From Bacteroidales bacterium (lineage in GTDB: Bacteria; Bacteroidota; Bacteroidia; Bacteroidales; Bacteroidaceae), in NCBI GenBank assembly GCA_004552155.1, contig SFPF01000006.1:1-20460 (forward strand): a DNA stretch of 20,460 bases, read 5' to 3'. Every line of letters begins with the position of its first letter. Position 1 is the first letter of the stretch. The position numbers and the translations under genes are program-made. Under the pieces are notes generated by a model. That model worked only from the letters and a program-made list of their open reading frames with translations, ran no database searches and had not been told where the DNA came from. Shown piece by piece: positions 13,922 through 20,460 of this stretch.

Positions 13922-15343
13922 ATGCTATTTCCTCAAAGCACTTACGTAGAGCGTCGCCGCCGTTTGCGCGAACTGGTCGGAAACGGCCTGATTGTGCTGT
14001 TTGGCAACAACGACAGCCCGCTCAACTATCCCGCCAATGCCTACAAGTTCCGTCAGGACAGTTCGTTCCTCTATTTCTTCGGCCAGAAGCGCGACGGGCT
14101 GGTCGGCGTAATCGATGCCGACAGCGGCGAAGAGATTTTGGTGGGCGATGAGATTGATATCGACGACATCGTCTGGTATGGTTCCGTGCAGTCAGTCAAA
14201 GCCATGGCTGCCGAGAGCGGCATGGGCTCGTCTGCGCCCATGAGCCGTTTGGCAGAACTCGTCAGCGAGGCCCGTGCTAAGGGGCGCGCCGTGCATTTCC
14301 TGCCGCCCTACCGCCACGACACGCAAATCCAGATTATGGACCTCCTCGGCATCCACCCCTCCAAGCAGCGTGAGGGAGCCTCCACGGCGCTCATCGATGC
14401 CGTGGTGCAGCTGCGCCTCGTGAAGAGTGAAGAGGAGATCGAGGAACTCGAACGTGCTGCTGCCATAGGCTATAAGATGCACACCGCCGCCATGCGCCTG
14501 TGCCGCCCCGGCGTGACGGAGCAATACATCGGCGGCGTGCTCGACGGCATCGCCTCCGCCTATGGTTGCCTGCCCTCGTTCCAGAGTATCGTGTCCATGC
14601 ATGGTGAAATCCTCCATGGCTATCCCTCGCCGCGCCCCCTTGAGGCCGGACGCCTCTTGCTCTGCGACGCCGGTGCCGAAACGATTAACAACTATTGCTC
14701 CGACCACACGCGCACCACGCCCATCAGCGGCCGTTACACGCAGCGGCAGAAGGACATATATAATATTGTAGTCGATGCCCACGACCTCGCCCTCACTGCT
14801 GCCCGCCCCGGCGTGCGCTGGTGGGACGTCCACATGGCCGTGTGCCGTCTCATCACAGAGCGGCTCAAAGACCTCGGTCTGATGCGCGGCGACACCGACG
14901 AAGCCGTCCGCGCCGGAGCGCATGCCCTCTTCCTGCCCCACGGCCTGGGACACGCTATGGGTATGGACGTGCACGACATGGAAGGTCTCGGACAAATCCA
15001 CGTGGGCTACGATGCCGAGACGCGCCCCTCTTCCCAGTTCGGCCTTGCCAGTCTGCGCTTTGCCCGCCGCCTGGAAGTAGGCCATGTGGTCACCGACGAA
15101 CCGGGCATCTACTTCATCCCCGACCTCATAGACCTTTGGCGGCGCGAGGGCACGAATGCCGAGTTCCTCTGCTTCGACGAAATCGAGAAATTCAAGGATT
15201 TCGGAGGCGTGCGCATCGAGGACGACGTGCTCATCACCCCCACAGGCTGCCGCTTCCTCGGCAAGGAGCGCATACCCTACCATGTGCCCGAAGTTGAAGA
15301 ATATCTTGCCGCGCATGCAGACCAATCGCCCATTGTTTTCTAA
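13922..15343 (+). CDS. pepP: Xaa-Pro aminopeptidase, M24 metallopeptidase
   Basis: The 473-residue enzyme removes N-terminal residues before proline. The N-terminal domain begins MLFPQSTYVERRRRLRELVGNGLIVLFGNND, usual for bacterial aminopeptidase P-like proteins, and it lacks a signal peptide. The pita-bread domain shows all five metal ligands: D249 (LLLCDAGAE), D261 (SDHTRT), H344 (PHGLGHAMG), E393 (TDEPGIYF) and E433 (GVRIEDDVL). H340 and the HDMEG that follows are also conserved. It starts 33 bp after the small Rpn-tail gene and is followed 28 bp later by an exported C1 aminopeptidase, so the two peptidases are probably cotranscribed. Length and residues indicate an active enzyme. Confidence 0.93.
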   Translation: MLFPQSTYVERRRRLRELVGNGLIVLFGNNDSPLNYPANAYKFRQDSSFLYFFGQKRDGLVGVIDADSGEEILVGDEIDIDDIVWYGSVQSVKAMAAESGMGSSAPMSRLAELVSEARAKGRAVHFLPPYRHDTQIQIMDLLGIHPSKQREGASTALIDAVVQLRLVKSEEEIEELERAAAIGYKMHTAAMRLCRPGVTEQYIGGVLDGIASAYGCLPSFQSIVSMHGEILHGYPSPRPLEAGRLLLCDAGAETINNYCSDHTRTTPISGRYTQRQKDIYNIVVDAHDLALTAARPGVRWWDVHMAVCRLITERLKDLGLMRGDTDEAVRAGAHALFLPHGLGHAMGMDVHDMEGLGQIHVGYDAETRPSSQFGLASLRFARRLEVGHVVTDEPGIYFIPDLIDLWRREGTNAEFLCFDEIEKFKDFGGVRIEDDVLITPTGCRFLGKERIPYHVPEVEEYLAAHADQSPIVF

Positions 15344-15371
15344 TCAAACATATCTATCTATCAATTTTTTT

Positions 15372-16568
15372 ATGAAAAAAATCATCCTCGTGGCCTTGGC
15401 ACTCCTCATGCCCGCCACCGCCGTAATGGCAAAGAAGAAAAAAGAAGAGGTGAAGAAAGACACCGTTGAGTTCACCGTCATCAAGCAGAACCCCATCACC
15501 TCCGTCAAGGACCAGCACCGCTCCGGCACCTGCTGGGCTTACTCCTCCCTCGGTTTCCTCGAAGCCGAACTCCTGCGCATGGGCAAGGGCGAACACGACC
15601 TCTGCGAGTCGTTCCTCGTTTACAACACTTACATGGACCGCGCCGACAAGGCCGTGCGCACCCACGGCGACGCCAGCTTCTCGCAGGGCGGTTCGTTCTA
15701 CGATGCCATCTATTGCCTCAAGCACTACGGCATCGTGCCGCAGAACGCCATGCCCTTCCCCGGTTCGCTCTACGGCGACTCACTCTTCAACTTCAACCAG
15801 CTCGATGCCGTGGCTTCAGCCTATGTCGGTGCCATCGCCAAGGGCAACCTGAAGAAAATCTCGCCCACCTGGAAGAGCGACCTCTCCAATATCTATAAGA
15901 ACTATTTCGGCGAACTGCCTAAGACGGTAGTTGCCGGCGGCAAGACTTATACGCCGCAGCAATACGCCACCGACTATCTCGGTCTCAACCCCGACGACTA
16001 CGTATCCCTCACCTCCTACACCCACCATCCCTTCTACACCAAGTTTATCCTCGAAATCCAGGACAACTGGCGCTGGGCAGAGAGCTACAACCTGCCGCTC
16101 GACGAGTTCATGGAAGTGTGCGACGCCGCTGTGCGCAATGGCTACACCTTCGCTTGGGGTGCCGACGTGAGCGAGAGCTATTTCAGCCGCGACGGCGTGG
16201 CCCGCGTGCCTGCTACGCTCAAAGACAACGACATCACCGGTTCCGACGCCGCCCGCTGGACGGGCAGCAACGCCCAGAACGGCGCAGCCATCAAGACCTC
16301 CAACGACGAAAAGACCATCACGCAGGAACTCCGCCAGCTCGGTTACGACAACTGGGAGACCACCGACGACCACGGCATGGTGATTTACGGCCTCGCCAAA
16401 AACAAGCAGGGCGACGAATACTTCATGGTCAAGAACTCTTGGGGCGACTACGGCAAGTACCACGGCATGTTCTACGCCTCCAAGGCCTACGTGGCTTACA
16501 AGACGATGAACATCCTCATCCACAAGAGTGCCATTCCCGCACACATCGCCAAGAAGCTCGGTTTGTAG
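15372..16568 (+). CDS. Exported C1-family (PepC/bleomycin hydrolase-like) cysteine aminopeptidase
   Basis: The start is ATG 15372, giving 398 residues and a signal peptide (MKKIILVALALLMPATAVMA). The longer upstream frame reads through the end of the previous gene and is rejected. The catalytic residues are in order: Q48 and C54 (KDQHRSGTCWAYSS), H334 (DDHGMVIYG) and N355 (MVKNSWGDYG). This is the pattern of papain-like aminopeptidases of the PepC/bleomycin hydrolase group, which in Bacteroidetes are often exported to the periplasm. The protein is somewhat shorter than classical PepC (about 440-450). It follows the Xaa-Pro aminopeptidase by 28 bp, suggesting a peptide-use operon, and ends at a hairpin terminator. 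Confidence 0.88.
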   Translation: MKKIILVALALLMPATAVMAKKKKEEVKKDTVEFTVIKQNPITSVKDQHRSGTCWAYSSLGFLEAELLRMGKGEHDLCESFLVYNTYMDRADKAVRTHGDASFSQGGSFYDAIYCLKHYGIVPQNAMPFPGSLYGDSLFNFNQLDAVASAYVGAIAKGNLKKISPTWKSDLSNIYKNYFGELPKTVVAGGKTYTPQQYATDYLGLNPDDYVSLTSYTHHPFYTKFILEIQDNWRWAESYNLPLDEFMEVCDAAVRNGYTFAWGADVSESYFSRDGVARVPATLKDNDITGSDAARWTGSNAQNGAAIKTSNDEKTITQELRQLGYDNWETTDDHGMVIYGLAKNKQGDEYFMVKNSWGDYGKYHGMFYASKAYVAYKTMNILIHKSAIPAHIAKKLGL

Positions 16569-16593
16569 TTTCTTCGTTCTGTAACACATATAA

Positions 16594-16645
16594 ACACGGC
16601 GAGGGCGCATCGATCGCTCCGTGCGCCCTCGCTGTGTATAGTTTT
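16594..16645 (+). terminator. Hairpin terminator after the C1 aminopeptidase
   Basis: Bases 16594-16609 pair with 16622-16637 (16 bp, one G-T pair) around a 12-base loop, followed by ATAGTTTTAGG. The stem is strong but the T run is only four bases long. Confidence 0.75.
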
Positions 16646-16671
16646 AGGCCATGCCCCTATACGCATTTTGT

Positions 16672-16712
16672 TCGTAGTAATTGTTTCGTGTTAATTCGTA
16701 TGATTCGTGGGC
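16672..16712 (+). repeat. Degenerate tandem TTCGT repeats
   Basis: TTCGTAGTAATTG, TTTCGTGTTAA, TTCGTATGA and TTCGTGGG follow one another, a loose 9-13 bp tandem repeat of the type often seen between Bacteroidetes genes. The space 16569-17190 holds no convincing gene and is filled by this and the next four repeat features. Confidence 0.5.
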
Positions 16713-16769
16713 AAAAAAACAATTCGAAGACAAAATCAATTAGCAGACAAATAATAGGTGCATTTATAT

Positions 16770-16850
16770 TTTAGTAAATAAGTAGACGAGACAAGTTACT
16801 TATATAAAATATAGTATGCAAGACATTCCTGTCTCGTCTACTCGTTTTCT
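16770..16850. repeat. Octamer and palindromic module, copy 5
   Basis: AGTAAATA AGTAGACG AGACAAGT is followed by an AT-rich spacer and GACATTCCTGTCTCGTCTAC, the inverted copy of AGTAGACGAGACAAG with one mismatch. It can fold into a hairpin with a loop of about 30 bases. It shares spacer and arms with the module at 9989-10105. Confidence 0.8.
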
Positions 16851-16860
16851 TCGTGATTTT

Positions 16861-16902
16861 TGCTTTGAGATTTTTGCTTTGAGATTTTTGCTTTGAGATT
16901 TT
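16861..16902 (+). repeat. Three exact 14-bp tandem repeats
   Basis: TGCTTTGAGATTTT is repeated at 16861, 16875 and 16889 without a mismatch, preceded by a partial unit GATTTT. It runs directly into the 49-bp palindromic pair. Confidence 0.95.
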
Positions 16903-17005
16903 CGGCTGCGCTCGGCAATATGAGCAAGCTCTATTGCACTCGCTTGCACGAAAATTCGGCTGCGCTCGGCAATTTAAGTAAACTTAATTGCGCTCGCTTG
17001 CACGA
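16903..17005. repeat. Two 49-bp palindromic repeats with co-varying stems
   Basis: The copies are 16903-16951 and 16957-17005, both starting CGGCTGCGCTCGGCAAT and ending GCTTGCACGA. The centre of each folds as CAAT-N, a bulged T, a 4-bp stem and its complement. The stem is GAGC/GCTC in copy 1 and AAGT/ACTT in copy 2, so three base pairs changed on both sides. Confidence 0.85.
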
Positions 17006-17085
17006 GAATTTCCTCGTCAACTCGTAACTATAAAATGAACCAAATATGAACCAACAAATACCGCAAAAGTATTAAAAACAACTAT

Positions 17086-17130
17086 TAGATTTGCACTCAG
17101 AGCATATTGGCAAATTTTTTTGCCAAATTT
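17086..17130 (+). promoter_or_regulatory. Possible promoter with an attenuator-like leader hairpin before the 5'-nucleotidase remnant
   Basis: TAGATTTG (17086-17093) fits TAnnTTTG. About 14 bases downstream TTGGCAAA (17107-17114) pairs with TTTGCCAA (17119-17126), followed by ATTTTTG. The hairpin lies between the promoter and the ATG at 17191. The region is very AT-rich, so chance is possible. Confidence 0.35.
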
Positions 17131-17190
17131 TTGAATTTTCCAAACGGTGTTACTATGTTATAATCTTAATGACATAAAACACCGACGACT

Positions 17191-17391
17191 ATGAAAAAGC
17201 CGATTCTTTATTTCGACATGGACAACGTGCTTGTGGATTTTCAGAGCGGGATTGACGCCACGCCGCCCGAAGTGTTCGCCCAGTATGCCGACGACGGCTT
17301 GACGCATACGAGTTCTAATACTGAATTAGTTTCAACTCATCAACATCTGCATAGAATATGGTTATTACCAATCTTGAATGTTACAGAATAG
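17191..17391 (+). pseudogene. 5'(3')-deoxyribonucleotidase (NT5C/HAD type), truncated to its N-terminus
   Basis: The frame begins MKKPILYFDMDNVLVDFQSGIDATPPEVFAQYADD, which is the start of NT5C-type HAD nucleotidases. The first motif is FDMDNVLVDF, with the nucleophile Asp and the acid/base Asp two residues later. After about residue 36 (near 17298) the family sequence stops. The last 30 residues (LTHTSSNTELVSTHQHL...) do not resemble it, and the frame ends at TAG 17391. HAD motifs II-IV and most of the roughly 180-residue fold are missing, so the product cannot work as a nucleotidase. The break marks the left edge of a degraded accessory segment that includes the unknown ORF, the inverted-repeat element and the DUF262 gene. 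Confidence 0.75.
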
Positions 17392-17813
17392 AGTTTGTCT
17401 TTGAGCGGTGTTACGTGGACTCTGAATACGGAGTAAACTTCACCGATGGTTTCAGCGAAATCTCTTGCAGCGTTGACGGCGGCCCAAGCATCAGCCTCGA
17501 CATCGAAGACCTGATGCTCGACACCTGCGAGCCTGCTTCGGCCAGTGGTTCCGACTATTCCCGCGTCACCGAGAACTATCATGCCGTGTTCGAGATAATG
17601 GCCGAGAAGTTCGACTTAAGCAAAATCAAGTTCTATACCTACGGCCGCCCCACATTTTTACAGTACATCAACATCGACACGATGATCTACGATGGTGTGC
17701 GACGCTGCACCGAGGAAAAAGCGTTAGAAAATGGCCGTCAATTCATCGAATGGGTAAGAGCAAACAGAAAAAACAAGAAGAGCATGATGCTCTGCAATAA
17801 AAGTGTAGTGTGA
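17358..17813 (+). CDS. Unrecognised 151-aa protein
   Basis: ATG 17358 opens a frame that overlaps the nucleotidase remnant by 34 bp and ends at TGA 17813. The protein is acidic in its first two thirds (SISLDIEDLMLDTCEPASASGSDYSRV) and basic at the end (NRKNKKS). It has no signal peptide and no membrane segment. I do not recognise a family. The segment from EIMAEKFDLSKIKFYTYGRP to EEKALENGRQFIEWVRANR reads like a normal globular protein, so the frame is probably real. Its stop lies inside the left arm of the 17806-17902 inverted repeat, so insertion of that element may have replaced the natural C-terminus. The start is not certain: the gene may itself be a fragment joined at about 17300. Confidence 0.45.
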   Translation: MVITNLECYRIEFVFERCYVDSEYGVNFTDGFSEISCSVDGGPSISLDIEDLMLDTCEPASASGSDYSRVTENYHAVFEIMAEKFDLSKIKFYTYGRPTFLQYINIDTMIYDGVRRCTEEKALENGRQFIEWVRANRKNKKSMMLCNKSVV

Positions 17814-17902
17814 ATTAACTATGCTTGTATCCAGGCCACTATATAAGAATGGTACAATTATCATGCCGTTAATTGCGGGAATCGGCATGTTAATTCACAC
17901 TA
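17806..17902. repeat. 97-bp MITE-like element with perfect 14-bp terminal inverted repeats
   Basis: TAGTGTGAATTAAC (17806-17819) is matched exactly, inverted, at 17889-17902. Inside are an ATGCCG/CGGCAT pair and a direct repeat of GTTAATT. GCGGGA in the element also pairs with TCCCGC just right of it. No target-site duplication is evident. The element carries the stop codon of the upstream ORF and lies 58 bp before the DUF262 gene. Confidence 0.7.
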
Positions 17903-17960
17903 AATCCCGCAGAACCAACAAAATTAACCCAATTAACAACTAATTTACAAAGAAAACACT

Positions 17961-19832
17961 ATGGGAAAGTTTAAAATGCCTATATCTATTTATGAAGCAA
18001 CAGAGAAGATATATTCTAACAAGTTTTTATTGCCCGCATTCCAGCGTTAGTTTGTTTGGAACGACAGACGATTTGGTCGTATCTACAGGTTATTTGACTC
18101 GTTGATGCAGGACTATCCTATCAGTTCAATGTTGTTTTGGAACATCAAGAAAGACTCCGGGGAATCTGATACACACCTGATGCAGGACTATCAGTACTTT
18201 GAATTTCTAAAGTTCTATCAGGAGGATTATCATCATACCAATGCTTCGATCATTCCAACTGAAGACTTCTATTGTGTACTTGACGGTCAGCAGCGACTGA
18301 CCTCGCTCTACTTAGGCCTTCGTGGTTATGTGGCAGTACGCAAGGGAGGCAAGAAGTCGGGCAAACTGGACGATACCGAAGAGAATTATCGTAAGGCACA
18401 CCTTTACCTGAACCTCGATCAGAGAAAAGACGGGGACGAGAAGGACAACTGGTATATTTTCAAATTTCTGGAAGACAATGTCACAGGCAATGAGGCCATC
18501 TATACAGAAACACAGAAAATTCCATACGAACCATATAACCGTGACATCAAATGGTTCAAGGTGGGAGATATATTAAAATATAGAGACGCATCAATACTGG
18601 ATGATTTCTTAGACAAAGAGAATCTGGACAAACAAGAGAAGAGATGCGTAAGGCGACTACGCACGGTCGTGTTTGATGAGCAACATATAAATTACTATCT
18701 TGATGATTCTGATACAGCAGAAAAGGCGGTTCAGATTTTCCTGCGCATCAATAACGGTGGAAAGCAACTGAAGCCTGCCGACATGTTATTGTCCATTATC
18801 TCTTCAAAATGGAACATCTTGAATTCAAGGGATATATACAACCTGCGTAATGAAATAAACAACATGGGGTTCAAGGTGGATGAAAGCCTGATAATCAGAA
18901 CAATACTGTATCTCTATCACAGAGATACATCGTTCAAGATTATGAGCATGACGAACAATTTTGTCAATGAAACAGAGAAGGCATGGCCGTCGATTCGCAC
19001 AACAATGGTCAAAACCTTTGGCATGTTGAAACGAATGGGATTTGACGCCACGACTTTGACAGCAAACAATGCAGTCCTTCCTATCCTGTATTATATTCAT
19101 CATCGTGGCATAGCCAACGATATCGAGAAGACCTCGTTTGAGGCAGACAGAGTGGCAATGTACAAATGGCTGATAAAAGCACAGTTGCTGGGTAGTTTCA
19201 ATGGTAGCGTGGAAACCACTATTGCGTTGTCGAGAATGGCATACCAAAGGGGGCTGACAGAACCAACCCCGCTCAGCATCACAGCATTCCCTGCCGACGA
19301 ATTGTCGTCACTGATTGGCCAGCAGAAGGTGAATGTATCAGAGCTGATACCCAGTTTGCTGAAGATACAGAAGGGCGAACGACTCTCTCTGATGGTACTT
19401 AGATTATTGTACCCATATATTGACCATACCAAGACTCAATATACAATGGAGCAAGATCACCTTCACCCACAGAAGAGTTTTGACGACTATGTGGCTACCG
19501 GAGGCAAGCACACATGGGAAGAATACAACTCAATCGTTAATCTCCAGTTATTGTCTTCTGCCGACAATGAACAGAAGAACGGCAAGACGTTGAGCGAATG
19601 GGTTGAAGCAAATACACAGACGTCAGACAAAAATGCTTTCTGCGAAAAATGCCTAATCCCTACCGGGATAAGTTTGGACATCAAAGATTTTGACACGTAT
19701 TATGAAAAGAGGTACGAACTTCTTTCAACAAAACTGGAAACTATTCTTTCCGTTAACAAAGCAATTCAGATAGAAACCTATATCGACAGAGTTGTTTCTG
19801 ACGAAGATGCTGTTGACATCGTTGATGAATAA
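17961..19832 (+). pseudogene. DUF262/HNH (GmrSD-like) protein interrupted by one nonsense codon
   Basis: From ATG 17961 one frame runs to TAA 19832 (623 codons) except for TAG at 18048-18050. The 29 residues before the stop end in KFLLPAFQR and the frame resumes with FVWNDRRFGRI. The conserved DUF262 motif is QR-E-FVW, so the stop replaces the Glu (GAG to TAG, one base). DGQQRLTSLYLGL (residues 108-112) gives the nucleotide-binding motif. A C-terminal HNH-like part has DHLHPQKSF near 499 and NLQLLSSADNEQKNGKTLSEW after 522, as in DUF1524. GmrSD systems are type IV restriction enzymes against modified phage DNA. Restart at ATG 18102 would lose the QREFVW motif. The rest of the frame is clean, suggesting a recent mutation or sequencing error. 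Confidence 0.85.
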
Positions 19833-19858
19833 AAAATATTGTACATTCATATGAACTA

Positions 19859-19912
19859 TTTTAGTAAACAAGTAAACGAGTGTACAAGTAAACAAGTAAA
19901 CGAGTGAACAAG
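19859..19912 (+). repeat. Octamer tandem repeat array, copy 6 (cleanest)
   Basis: AGTAAACA AGTAAACG AGTGTACA AGTAAACA AGTAAACG AGTGAACA AGTAC: six full 8-bp units and a partial one, with no interruption, starting about 30 bp after the DUF262 stop. It shows the period most clearly, and consists of a 24-bp unit (three octamers) repeated almost exactly. Confidence 0.9.
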
Positions 19913-19931
19913 TACCTCCACTTTTGTTTTA

Positions 19932-20071
19932 TCATTTAACAGACAGCCAAGGGCAAGTAAGTGCCCCGACCATCCTGTTGAATACAGGCAATTCTGAAAC
20001 TCAGAAATTGTGAAGGTGCTCAAGCCCTATGCCCTTACCTTATCGGCGACGAAGAGGTAAGGGCTTTTTTT
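19932..20071 (+). ncRNA. Candidate small structured RNA ending in a terminator
   Basis: No ORF of note lies here, but four hairpins follow one another. GGGCA/TGCCC is at 19951-19966 and CCTGT/ACAGG at 19974-19988. CAATT-CTGA / TCAG-A-AATTG is at 19989-20010, and a terminator stem is at 20031-20064 with eight T. CACTTTTG at 19919-19926 is one base from the -7 consensus and would start a transcript near 19932, about 140 nt long. The 5' AAGGGC could also pair with GCCCTT of the terminator stem, so an attenuator-like switch is possible. I cannot assign it to a known RNA family; the strand is inferred from the T tract. Confidence 0.5.
20031..20071 (+). terminator. Rho-independent terminator of the candidate sRNA
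   Basis: GCCCTTACCT (20031-20040) pairs perfectly with AGGTAAGGGC (20055-20064) around a 14-base loop, followed directly by a run of seven T. No protein-coding gene ends close upstream except DUF262, 200 bp away. Confidence 0.88.
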
Positions 20072-20221
20072 GCCACGCGCAATCAAAGTATCATATCCAC
20101 GGATTGCCGCCTCGCGCGCGTGCGCGTTACGCATTTTTTTGCCCGAAAAACCCGGCATGCCCGTCACAAATGCTGTATCAATTTGTATATAAATATGTTA
20201 CGAGTGTATAGTTTGCCTTCC

Positions 20222-20259
20222 CAACCCTACACTAATGAAGGGTTGACCCGTCACTAATG
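20222..20259. repeat. Hairpin with an 8-bp direct repeat
   Basis: CAACCCT (20222-20228) pairs with AGGGTTG (20239-20245). CACTAATG occurs in the loop (20230-20237) and again after the stem (20252-20259), 22 bp apart. The stretch 20072-20221 before it has a GC-rich patch (about 20111-20130) and no supported gene. Confidence 0.55.
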
Positions 20260-20283
20260 CCTGCCGCTCTCCCTCGAATTATC

Positions 20284-20340
20284 TGCAAGATAATTTTTAT
20301 TTTCAGCAAGATAGTTTTCACTATCCGCAAGATAATTTTT
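20284..20340 (+). repeat. Three GCAAGATAATTTT repeats at 21-bp spacing
   Basis: GCAAGATAATTTTT (20285), GCAAGATAGTTTTC (20306) and GCAAGATAATTTTT (20327) are exactly 21 bp apart. Flanking bases allow AATTATC/GATAATT and GATAGT/ACTATC pairing. The spacing is the same as in the palindrome array that follows. Confidence 0.85.
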
Positions 20341-20362
20341 CCTGTCCTATAAGAAAGTTTGT

Positions 20363-20442
20363 GTTACAAAGTTTGTAACACATGTTAGAAACTTTGTAAC
20401 GCATATTACAAACTTTGTAATACATGTTACAAACTTTGTAAC
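20363..20442. repeat. Four 17-bp palindromes at exact 21-bp spacing
   Basis: Units begin at 20363, 20384, 20405 and 20426: GTTACAAAGTTTGTAAC, GTTAGAAACTTTGTAAC, ATTACAAACTTTGTAAT and GTTACAAACTTTGTAAC, separated by ACAT, GCAT and ACAT. Unit 3 changed both outer bases (G to A and C to T) and keeps the palindrome. A partial unit AAACTTTTT follows. The array may continue past the right edge of the window. Confidence 0.92.
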
Positions 20443-20460
20443 AAACTTTTTCTGCGCAGA

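Noticed and set aside
15156..15371. 72-residue N-terminal extension of the C1 aminopeptidase
   Set aside because: It overlaps pepP out of frame, is low-complexity Ser/Ala/Arg, and would bury the signal peptide that starts at 15372.
18048..18050. Recoding of the TAG in the DUF262 gene (amber suppression or unusual amino acid)
   Set aside because: The expected residue is an ordinary Glu one base away from TAG, and nothing in the window suggests suppression.
20029..20211. 60-aa ORF on the forward strand
   Set aside because: It begins inside the terminator stem, has Arg/Cys/Pro-rich composition and no start context, so coding is not supported.
20284..20442. CRISPR array
   Set aside because: Units are 17 bp with 4-bp spacers that are nearly identical, there are no unique spacers of normal length, and no cas gene is present.

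Overview
The window looks like chromosomal DNA of a Bacteroidales bacterium, most likely Prevotella or a close relative. The evidence is the protein families (a Bacteroidetes-type ATP-grasp protein, small outer-membrane barrels, a PDDEXK/Rpn nuclease with a Glu-Gly-rich tail), start sites that mostly lack Shine-Dalgarno sequences, and several copies of the Bacteroidetes -7 promoter element TAnnTTTG. Coding GC is high in the housekeeping and GDP-fucose genes. It is visibly lower in the toxin-antitoxin pair, the cytidylyltransferase/epimerase pair and the DUF262 gene, which suggests these were acquired.

Layout. 1-6000 is the end of a surface-polysaccharide locus: the C-terminus of an undecaprenyl-phosphate sugar-1-phosphate transferase, a reverse-strand PIN/RelB-type toxin-antitoxin pair, a WbuC-type cupin, then gmd, fcl, a TarI-like cytidylyltransferase and an NAD-dependent epimerase. 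gmd and fcl would make GDP-L-fucose. However, fcl and the epimerase each carry an internal deletion with a frameshift, so both look like pseudogenes as given. A segment bounded by perfect 19-bp inverted repeats lies just upstream of gmd (1711-1951). 6097-7386 is metY (sulfur assimilation), ending at a strong terminator shared with a reverse-strand outer-membrane protein. 8485-8766 is a small unknown gene. 8926-12600 is a reverse-strand run: patatin-like phospholipase, ATP-grasp-like protein, outer-membrane barrel protein and thiL.

12720-16568 is forward: an Rpn-family nuclease, a tightly coupled small gene that duplicates the Rpn C-terminal tail, an M24 Xaa-Pro aminopeptidase and an exported C1-family aminopeptidase. 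16569-20460 is a degraded accessory region: repeat-rich DNA, a truncated 5'-nucleotidase, an unknown ORF, a 97-bp inverted-repeat element, a DUF262/HNH (GmrSD-like) gene with a nonsense codon in its first conserved motif, a candidate small RNA, and an array of palindromes phased at 21 bp.

The unusual content is mostly non-coding. A family of octamer tandem repeats (consensus AGTAAACR) recurs in six intergenic sites, two of which share an additional palindromic module. Other elements are a duplicated 49-bp palindrome whose arms co-vary, nested inverted repeats, and the 21-bp-phased array at the right edge. The most testable biological ideas are a possible invertible switch upstream of the fucose genes, a stand-alone Rpn tail acting as a trans inhibitor of the nuclease, and the candidate sRNA at 19932-20071.
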